From contig CAUVOF010000075.1 in the NCBI GenBank assembly GCA_963553325.1, positions 1 to 11,471 on the forward strand: a stretch of 11,471 nt of DNA, read 5' to 3'. The stretch's first letter is position 1. The number at the start of each line of letters is the position of its first letter. The notes under the pieces are model-generated. The model did no database searches and was not told where the DNA came from. It saw only the letters and a program-made list of their open reading frames with translations. Shown piece after piece: positions 6,691 through 11,471 of this stretch. Made by a program: the position numbers and the translations under genes. The stretch comes from Cardiobacterium sp963553325 (GTDB lineage: Bacteria > Pseudomonadota > Gammaproteobacteria > Cardiobacteriales > Cardiobacteriaceae).

Positions 6691-7241
6691 CCGCGCTGGC
6701 GCTCATCGGCGCCTTGCTCCTGCTGCTCGGCATCGTCGCCCTCTGCGGCCTGCTGCTCGGCTACTTCGCACAAAAATACAAAATCGAAGGCGACCCGCTC
6801 GTCGAAAAAATCGACGCCATCCTGCCGCAAACCCAATGCGGCCAATGCGGCTTCCCCGGCTGCAAACCCTACGCCGAAGCCATCGCCAAAGGCGAGGCAG
6901 ACATCAACCAATGCCCGCCCGGCGGACAAGAAGGCGTCGAAAAAATTGCCGAACTGCTCGGCGTCGAACCCAAACCGCTCAACGCCGACAACGGCGAAGA
7001 AGCGCCGCGACAAGTCGCCTTCATCATCGAAGACTGGTGCATCGGCTGCACCAAATGCATCAAAGCCTGCCCGGTCGATGCCATCCTCGGCAGCAACCAA
7101 AAAATGCACACCATCATCAGCGACGAATGCACCGGTTGCCGCCTCTGCGTGGACCCCTGCCCGGTGAACTGCATCATCATGAAACCGCGCGACGAAAAAT
7201 GGAACTGGGACAAGCCGCAAGACCCCAACAACCCCCAATGA
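6681..7241 (+). CDS. rsxB: Rnf/Rsx electron transport complex subunit B (Fe-S ferredoxin-like)
   Basis: RsxB passes electrons through Fe-S clusters on the cytoplasmic face of the complex. The 186-residue product opens with a single membrane helix (LALIGALLLLLGIVALCGLL). A DUF-type 4Fe-4S domain follows, with CGQCGFPGC near residues 54-62 and a fourth Cys in NQCPPGG. Two classical 4Fe-4S motifs come next, CIGCTKCIKACP and CTGCRLCVDPCP, from about residues 120 and 150. Length agrees with E. coli RsxB (192). ATG at 6681 or 6687 could be the start; both lie in the rsxA 3' end, so translation is coupled. The stop overlaps the rsxC ATG (ATGA). Confidence 0.96.
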   Translation: MGMTALALIGALLLLLGIVALCGLLLGYFAQKYKIEGDPLVEKIDAILPQTQCGQCGFPGCKPYAEAIAKGEADINQCPPGGQEGVEKIAELLGVEPKPLNADNGEEAPRQVAFIIEDWCIGCTKCIKACPVDAILGSNQKMHTIISDECTGCRLCVDPCPVNCIIMKPRDEKWNWDKPQDPNNPQ

Positions 7242-10200
7242 TTAAAGAACTCCTCGCCCGCCTGCTGCCGCCGAAAAACCACTTCCACGGCGGCCTGCAC
7301 ATCACCCCGCCGCGCCACAAAAGCATGAGCACCGCCGCGCCGAGCCGCGAAGCCGCTTTGAGTGCCGAATACGCCATATCCTTGCGCCAGCGCGACGGCA
7401 GCGCCTATCTTGCCAAAGTCGCACCCGGTGAGCGCGTCCTGCGTGGCCAACTTCTCGCCGAACCCGTAAACAGCCAAGACGCGCCCGTCCACGCCCCCAC
7501 CTCCGGCACCATCCGCGCCATCGAGCCACGCCCGGAAATGCACCCGGCGAACCTGCCCGTGCCGCACCTCATCCTCGACAGCGACGGCAAAGACGAAGCC
7601 GTGCCGCCCCTGCCCGCGCTTGACCCGGAAAGCAGCGACGCCGACACCCTGCGCGAACGCATCGCCGCCTGCGGCATCGTCGGCCTCGGCGGCGCAGGAT
7701 TCCCCACCGCGCGCAAACTCGGCCACCCGGCGAACACCCTCGTCATCAACGCCGCCGAATGCGAACCCTACATCACCTGCGACGACCTACAAATCCGCGA
7801 AAACGCCGCCGACATCATCCGTGGCGCCCAAATCGCCGCCAAAATCCTTAACGCCGAACACATCCACTTCGGCATCGAAGACGACAAACCCCAAGCCATC
7901 GTCGCCCTGGAACGCGCCGCTGCCGACATCAACGACCCGCGCATCAAAATCAGCAGCGTCCCCACCCGCTACCCCTCCGGCAACGCGCGCCAACTCTTCG
8001 AACTCCTCCTCGGCGTGCGCGTCCCCGCCGACCAGCACGCCAGCGACTACGGCCTCATCTGCCACAACAGCGGCACCCTAAAAGCCGTGTACGACGCCGT
8101 CATCCGCGGCGAACCCCTGACCGAGCGCTACACCACCATCAGCGGCGAAGGCATAAACCAGCCGCAAGTGCTGCGCATCCGCACCGGCGCGCCAGCACGC
8201 GACCTCATCGCCCAGGCAGGCGGCGAAAAAGGCGACAATCGCTACATCATCGGCGGACCGATGATGGGCTACGAAATCGCAAGCGCCGACACCCCGCTAC
8301 AAAAAACCGGCAACAGCCTACTGCTCCTGCCCACGATAGAACCCGCCGAAGAAAGCCCCTGCATCCGCTGCTCACGCTGCGCCGACGCCTGCCCGATGGA
8401 ACTCCTGCCACAACAACTCCTCTGGTACAGCCAAAGCGACGAACACAAACGCCTCAAACAATACCGCCTCTTTGACTGCATCGAATGTGGCATCTGCGCT
8501 GCCGTCTGCCCGTCGGCCATCCCGCTTGTCCAATACTACCGCCACAGCAAAGGGGCAATTCGCGCCGCCGATGACAAAGCGCGCGCTGCCGAACACGCGC
8601 GCGCCCGCCACGAAGCACGCACCGCTCGCCTCGAACGTGAAGCGGCAGAACGCCAGGCACAAATGGACGCCCGCCGCGCCAAACTGCAACAAAACCCGGC
8701 CGCCGACAAACCAGAACGCTACACCCCAGCCAAAGAAACCGCGCCACATCAACTGCCGCCTAACGACGACAAAACAACCGCCATTGAAGCAGCCAAAGCT
8801 CGTGCCGCCGCCCGCCGCGCCGAACGTCTTACCCAAAACGACGACGCCAGCACACCAGCACAAACCCCAGCTGCCGATGACCAAACCGCCGCAATCGAGG
8901 CAGCGAAAGCGCGTGCCGCTGCCCGTAAAGCAGCGCGGCTCGCACAAAATAGCGACGCAGAAACGCCCACCAAAATTCCCCCCTCCCCCCGTGGGGGAGG
9001 GGACGGGGGTGGGGTTCATCCATACACCACCGAAGCGGATAAAAAACCCGCTCCGCACCAACTGCCCCTCGAACCCGGCAAAACCGCTGCCATCGAAGCA
9101 GCAAAAGCCCGCGCGGCCGCCCGCAAAGCGGCGCGTCTTGCACAAAATAGCGATAGCGAACTACTCCTTCCCCCGCAGCGAAGCGTAGCGGGGGACTGGA
9201 ACAGCTCGTCCGAAGGGCGAGAATGTTGGGATGGGGGTAGCGTCAGCGATTCCGACACCATTGTTGAAACACCCGTCAAAATTCCCCCCTCCCCCCGTGG
9301 GGGAGGGGACGGGGGTGGGGTTCATCCATACACCACCGAAGCGGATAAAAAACCCGCTCCGCACCAACTGCCCCTCGAACCCGGCAAAACCGCTGCCATC
9401 GAAGCAGCAAAAGCCCGTGCTGCCGCGCGCAAAGCGGCGCGCCTCGCTAAGTCGCCAAATAACGATACTCCGCTACAAAACTTACTAACCCCACCCCAAC
9501 CCTCCCCCACAGGGGGAGGGAGCGCAGCCGTTACAGAAGCGCCAACTGCTGCTAAATCACCCGCCCCGCACCAACTGCCACCCGACCCTGGCAAAACTGC
9601 CGCCATCGAAGCAGCAAAAGTCCGCGCGGCAGCGCGCAAAGCGACGCGGCTCGCACAAAACGGCGAAACCAAAACACCCCCCGCTGCCACCTCCCCCACC
9701 GAACAGCCCCCTCCCCTGCAGAGCGCATCAGCGCCCGCAGCGGGGGAGGGTTGGGGAGGGGGCAGCACTTCCACTCCCAGTACCAATGCTGAAACGACCA
9801 CCGACACAGCACCCGCCCCCCACCAACTCCCGCCCGACCCCGACAAAACCGCCGCCATCGAAGCGGCAAAAGCGCGTGCTGCCGCACGCAAAGCGGCGCG
9901 TCTCGCTCAACAGCCGTTAAACAAAGAAGCACAGGCGCAGAATCCAATAACCCCACCCCAACCCTCCCCCACAGGGGGAGGGAGCGCAGCCGTTACAGAA
10001 GCGCCAACTGCTGCTAAATCACCCGCCCCGCACCAACTGCCACCCGACCCTGGCAAAACTGCCGCCATCGAAGCAGCAAAAGTCCGCGCGGCAGCGCGCA
10101 AAGCGACGCGGCTCGCACAAAACGGCGAAACCAAAACACCCCCCGCTGCCACCTCCCCCACCGAACAGCCCCTTCCCCCGCAGCAAAGCGCAGCGGGGGA

Positions 10201-10390
10201 CTGGAACAGCTCGTCCGAAGGGCGAGAATGTTGGGATGGGGGTAGCGTCCATGATTCTGCCACCGCTGCTGCATCATCCACTGACGGCAAAACCGCCGCC
10301 ATCGAAGCCGCCAAAGCCCGCGCGGCAGCACGTAAAGCGGCGCGGCTTGCGCAAGATAAAGAATCTTTAAGCAAAAACGAAGAAGCCTGA
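7238..10390 (+). CDS. rsxC: Rnf/Rsx subunit C with greatly expanded repeat tail
   Basis: RsxC is the peripheral NADH-dehydrogenase-like subunit of the Rnf complex. At 1050 residues it is far longer than E. coli RsxC (740). The N-terminal 440 residues are conventional: FHGGLHITPPRHK start, barrel-sandwich domain with HAPTSGTIRAI, the nucleotide/FMN region GLGGAGFPTARKL (about 148-160) and ECEPYITCDD (about 174-183), GGPMMGYEI, and two 4Fe-4S motifs, CIRCSRCADACP (about 375) and CIECGICAAVCP (414). A charged Arg/Ala helical segment (about 446-500) leads into roughly 540 residues built of eight KTAAIEAAKARAAARKAARLAQ repeats. Their linkers contain GC-rich palindromic DNA read in frame. E. coli RsxC also has Ala/Lys repeats at its C-terminus, so the helical units are ancestral. 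The Pro/Gly-rich inserts are not familiar. The ATG at 7238 overlaps the rsxB stop. rsxD does not follow. Confidence 0.95.
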   Translation: MIKELLARLLPPKNHFHGGLHITPPRHKSMSTAAPSREAALSAEYAISLRQRDGSAYLAKVAPGERVLRGQLLAEPVNSQDAPVHAPTSGTIRAIEPRPEMHPANLPVPHLILDSDGKDEAVPPLPALDPESSDADTLRERIAACGIVGLGGAGFPTARKLGHPANTLVINAAECEPYITCDDLQIRENAADIIRGAQIAAKILNAEHIHFGIEDDKPQAIVALERAAADINDPRIKISSVPTRYPSGNARQLFELLLGVRVPADQHASDYGLICHNSGTLKAVYDAVIRGEPLTERYTTISGEGINQPQVLRIRTGAPARDLIAQAGGEKGDNRYIIGGPMMGYEIASADTPLQKTGNSLLLLPTIEPAEESPCIRCSRCADACPMELLPQQLLWYSQSDEHKRLKQYRLFDCIECGICAAVCPSAIPLVQYYRHSKGAIRAADDKARAAEHARARHEARTARLEREAAERQAQMDARRAKLQQNPAADKPERYTPAKETAPHQLPPNDDKTTAIEAAKARAAARRAERLTQNDDASTPAQTPAADDQTAAIEAAKARAAARKAARLAQNSDAETPTKIPPSPRGGGDGGGVHPYTTEADKKPAPHQLPLEPGKTAAIEAAKARAAARKAARLAQNSDSELLLPPQRSVAGDWNSSSEGRECWDGGSVSDSDTIVETPVKIPPSPRGGGDGGGVHPYTTEADKKPAPHQLPLEPGKTAAIEAAKARAAARKAARLAKSPNNDTPLQNLLTPPQPSPTGGGSAAVTEAPTAAKSPAPHQLPPDPGKTAAIEAAKVRAAARKATRLAQNGETKTPPAATSPTEQPPPLQSASAPAAGEGWGGGSTSTPSTNAETTTDTAPAPHQLPPDPDKTAAIEAAKARAAARKAARLAQQPLNKEAQAQNPITPPQPSPTGGGSAAVTEAPTAAKSPAPHQLPPDPGKTAAIEAAKVRAAARKATRLAQNGETKTPPAATSPTEQPLPPQQSAAGDWNSSSEGRECWDGGSVHDSATAAASSTDGKTAAIEAAKARAAARKAARLAQDKESLSKNEEA
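8971..9111 (+). repeat. Direct repeat A, copy 1 (141 bp, perfect) with GC palindrome
   Basis: Identical over 141 bp to 9277-9417. The 5' part is a palindrome (CCCCTCCCCCC / GTGGGGGAGGGG) followed by G-runs GGGGG-T-GGGG. The rest encodes HPYTTEADKKPAPHQLP and the start of a helical unit. The palindrome is read as IPPSPRGGGDGGG. Confidence 0.9.
9166..9244 (+). repeat. Palindromic cassette B, copy 1 (79 bp)
   Basis: Matches 10171-10249 at 77 of 79 positions. It contains two hairpins: CCCCCGC...GCGGGGG, and CTCGTCC-GAA-GGGCGAG. It is read in frame as LPPQRSVAGDWNSS...ECWDGGSV, placing Cys and Trp residues in an otherwise Cys-free tail. Both differences are in the first hairpin loop. Confidence 0.85.
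9277..9417 (+). repeat. Direct repeat A, copy 2 (141 bp, perfect)
   Basis: Second copy of 8971-9111, offset by 306 bp (102 codons). Identity ends at 9418 (T versus C), inside the helical unit. Perfect identity suggests recent duplication or gene conversion. Confidence 0.9.
9486..9710 (+). repeat. Direct repeat C, copy 1 (225 bp, perfect)
   Basis: Identical over 225 bp (75 codons) to 9948-10172. It starts with a palindrome in the opposite orientation to A, B and D (ACCCCACCCCAACCCTCCCC...GGGGGAGGG), read as TPPQPSPTGGGSAA. It continues through AAKSPAPHQLPPDPGK, one full helical unit of the KVRAAARKATRLAQN type and the linker GETKTPPAATSPTEQP. Confidence 0.92.
9708..9770 (+). repeat. Palindromic cassette D (single copy)
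   Basis: CCCCTCCCCTGCAGAGCGC pairs imperfectly with GCCCGCAGCGGGGGAGGG. The tail G5-A-G3-TT-G4-A-G5 fits a G-quadruplex pattern. It is read in frame as LQSASAPAAGEGWGGGST. It occupies the same place after repeat C1 that cassette B occupies after repeat C2. Confidence 0.75.
9948..10172 (+). repeat. Direct repeat C, copy 2 (225 bp, perfect)
   Basis: Second copy of 9486-9710, offset by 462 bp. It is followed directly by cassette B instead of D. So the shared block is bounded on its right by different palindromic cassettes in the two copies. Confidence 0.92.
10171..10249 (+). repeat. Palindromic cassette B, copy 2 (79 bp)
   Basis: Matches 9166-9244 with two substitutions, in a different context: after repeat C2 rather than after a helical unit. 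The context change means B moved or recombined independently of its neighbours. Confidence 0.85.
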
Positions 10391-10444
10391 GCTTGCGCAA
10401 AATCTAGCGGGGCGGCTCGCTCGCAGTACGAGAAAAGGACAATC

Positions 10445-11317
10445 ATGCAAACAAGCCATGGCACTTTCCCGGAAGCCGTAAAACTCGTCATTCTCGTCGA
10501 TAAAAAAAGCGGTGAAGAAAGGCATTTCGCCCAGCGCACTTATCTGATGACCCTCTTCGGTATCCTTACCCATTATTTGCGCATTGCCCCCAAACGCGCC
10601 GAGCACCTCATTCGCGTCTCATCCGCCTATCGCCGTATCATCGCGCTGAACACGTCTGCCGACCCAGCCATCCTGCCTAAGCGACACAGAGCCGCTGGCG
10701 TCATCGTTTCCCTGCAAAGTCCCGCAGACATCGCCTATGTCGCTAATTGCAGCGAATACCGCCGCGCCATGGAAACCGCCTACGGCGAAGACTACGCCGC
10801 ACAAGGCTATATCGCCGAAATGCCCGATGATTACTGTCAATGGTCAGCGTATTACTGCAAAAACGTCATTGCGCCAATTATTGAAGGCATCCGTCCACCT
10901 GCACAAATCCACGGCGTATTTGCTGACGAAAAAAACGGCATTGAAGTCATCGACGAAGAAAGCGGAAGAATAGAAATCTTCGACAAGCGCGACTATCTGA
11001 TGCTGATGTTCGGCATCATGACCCACTACCTGCGCTTCACCCCCGAATACGCCGAGCAACGCATCCGCGCGTCGCATTTCTACCGCTACGTTCTTGCTGA
11101 TGAACAACTGCACAGCCCCTACGGCCTGCTCTACATCATGCACGAAACCGTCTATCACTGGGCGATGGAAGCCGCTTACGAAGACGACGAAGGCAGTCTT
11201 TACTGGACGAAAGGCTACAACAGCAGCGAACCTGACGATTACCAACAATGGGAAGAGCATTACTTCCAAACCGTCATCGCTCCGCAGACCGGTAGTGAGC
11301 CACGCAATAAATCCTGA
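10445..11317 (+). CDS. Uncharacterised protein with two tandem homologous halves
   Basis: I do not recognise this 290-residue protein. It starts at ATG 10445 with AAGGAC upstream, 54 bp after rsxC on the same strand. It is an internal duplication: residues 13-144 and 167-280 share YLMTLFGILTHYLR / YLMLMFGIMTHYLR, then RAMETAYGED / WAMEAAYEDD, and end MPDDYCQWSAYYCKNVIAP / EPDDYQQWEEHYFQTVIAP. The first half has about 19 extra residues (around 68-98). Each half begins with an acidic strand (DKKSGEERHF, DEESGRIEIF), then a hydrophobic amphipathic helix, and is rich in Tyr, Trp, Asp and Glu. There is no signal peptide or clear membrane span, so it is probably cytosolic. It could read through from rsx, as no terminator is visible between them, but a functional link is not shown. 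Codon use is somewhat less GC-extreme than rsxC. Confidence 0.8.
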   Translation: MQTSHGTFPEAVKLVILVDKKSGEERHFAQRTYLMTLFGILTHYLRIAPKRAEHLIRVSSAYRRIIALNTSADPAILPKRHRAAGVIVSLQSPADIAYVANCSEYRRAMETAYGEDYAAQGYIAEMPDDYCQWSAYYCKNVIAPIIEGIRPPAQIHGVFADEKNGIEVIDEESGRIEIFDKRDYLMLMFGIMTHYLRFTPEYAEQRIRASHFYRYVLADEQLHSPYGLLYIMHETVYHWAMEAAYEDDEGSLYWTKGYNSSEPDDYQQWEEHYFQTVIAPQTGSEPRNKS

Positions 11318-11336
11318 ATGGACGCAGAGAGATGTC

Positions 11337-11355
11337 GCGCTTTGAGAGCGCTTTT
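11337..11355 (+). terminator. Weak candidate terminator after the duplicated-domain gene
   Basis: GCGCT (11337-11341) pairs with AGCGC (11347-11351) around TTGAG and is followed by TTTT. The stem is only 5 bp, so it may work together with the larger hairpin at 11383-11405. Confidence 0.4.
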
Positions 11356-11371
11356 ACGCCCAAGCCGGGGC

Positions 11372-11405
11372 AAAAAACAAGAAACCCCTTCGTAAGGAAG
11401 GGGTT
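11372..11405 (-). terminator. Intrinsic terminator of the tRNA-Leu transcript
   Basis: AACCCCTTC (11383-11391) and GAAGGGGTT (11397-11405) form a perfect 9-bp stem. On the minus strand it is followed by TCTTGTTTTTT, a good U-tract for the tRNA 12 bp upstream. In the plus direction the T-tract is poor (ATCTTT), but it may help stop transcription from 10445-11317. Confidence 0.75.
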
Positions 11406-11417
11406 ATCTTTGAATAC

Positions 11418-11471
11418 TGGTGCCCAGAAGAGGACTCGAACCTCCAAGGGATTGCTCCCACTAGGACCTGA
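11418..11471 (-). tRNA. tRNA-Leu(CAG), 3' part, cut by window edge
   Basis: The minus strand ends in the encoded CCA (11418-11420), preceded by discriminator A and the acceptor strand TCTGGGC. The T arm is GGAGG-TTCGAGT-CCTCT. A long variable arm, GGGA-GCAA-TCCC, marks a class II tRNA. The visible anticodon loop TCAGGT followed by CCTAG gives anticodon CAG, hence leucine (codon CUG). The 5' half, including D arm and 5' acceptor strand, lies beyond base 11471. Confidence 0.88.

Larger units (their letters stand above)
8771..10357 (+). repeat. Eight-unit Ala-rich helical repeat array within rsxC
   Basis: Eight units of about 22 codons, consensus KTAAIEAAKARAAARKAARLAQ, begin near 8771, 8882, 9080, 9386, 9593, 9845, 10055 and 10289. 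Units 5 and 7 share the variants AKVRAAARKATRLAQN. Six units (1, 3-7) are preceded by a PHQLPP/LPL linker (APHQLP-xxP-GK). Each unit should form a basic amphipathic helix. The spacing is irregular because different palindromic cassettes sit between them. Confidence 0.9.

Noticed and set aside
6653..7237. Upstream in-frame extension of rsxC back to 6653
   Set aside because: The extension reads through rsxB in another frame and is Arg/Pro-rich nonsense. The ATG at 7238 gives the exact family N-terminus and overlaps the rsxB stop.
8372..9891. Several minus-strand open frames opposite the rsxC tail
   Set aside because: They mirror the repeated helical units (AARAFAASMAAVLPGS pattern) and arise from the lack of stops opposite the Ala/Arg-rich repeats. 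No start or ribosome-binding evidence.
8771..10357. CRISPR-like array in the rsxC tail
   Set aside because: Repeats are long, coding, in frame and unevenly spaced, with spacers that themselves repeat. No cas genes are present.

Overview
The window is GC-rich chromosomal DNA from a gammaproteobacterium. The evidence is an rsxABC (rnfABC) cluster, an rpe-trpE pair, rplM-rpsI, a DinB of E. coli length and an adjacent birA-like/coaX pair. GC-rich codon use plus short palindromic repeats and one repeat of neisserial appearance make a Cardiobacterium-like organism my best guess. That placement is an inference from general knowledge, not something the sequence proves.

Layout. Bases 1-327 (minus) hold the N-terminal 109 residues of type III pantothenate kinase CoaX, cut by the window edge. 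Bases 328-621 are non-coding and carry a composite repeat: a 107-bp element with terminal inverted repeats, flanked by two GC-rich palindromes in opposite orientation. A 158-residue minus-strand gene (622-1098) looks like a decayed biotin-protein ligase. Divergent from it, rpe (1157-1837) overlaps trpE (1834-3261) by ATGA, followed by a bidirectional terminator. On the minus strand mscL (3350-3773) is split by a frameshift at a (CA)4/(TG)4 tract. dinB (3889-4950) follows, then rplM-rpsI (5110-5941) with a candidate promoter and a strong terminator.

The rsx operon (6112-10390) has its own candidate promoter, and its genes overlap or abut. rsxA encodes a membrane subunit, rsxB the ferredoxin-like subunit and rsxC the peripheral NADH/FMN/Fe-S subunit. 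These are parts of the ion-coupled ferredoxin:NAD oxidoreductase (Rnf), or the SoxR-reducing complex as it is named in E. coli. rsxD, rsxG and rsxE do not follow rsxC. A 290-residue protein made of two related halves, of unknown function (10445-11317), comes next, then terminators and the 3' part of a minus-strand tRNA-Leu(CAG).

The most unusual feature is the C-terminal half of RsxC. About 540 residues consist of eight near-identical Ala/Lys/Arg helical repeats. Between them lie seven GC-rich palindromic cassettes, read in frame, of the same general family as the palindromes in the coaX intergenic region. Some parts are perfect direct repeats of 225 bp and 141 bp. This looks like a palindromic repeat family that colonises both intergenic DNA and a repeat-rich coding region and adds peptide linkers to a respiratory enzyme subunit.
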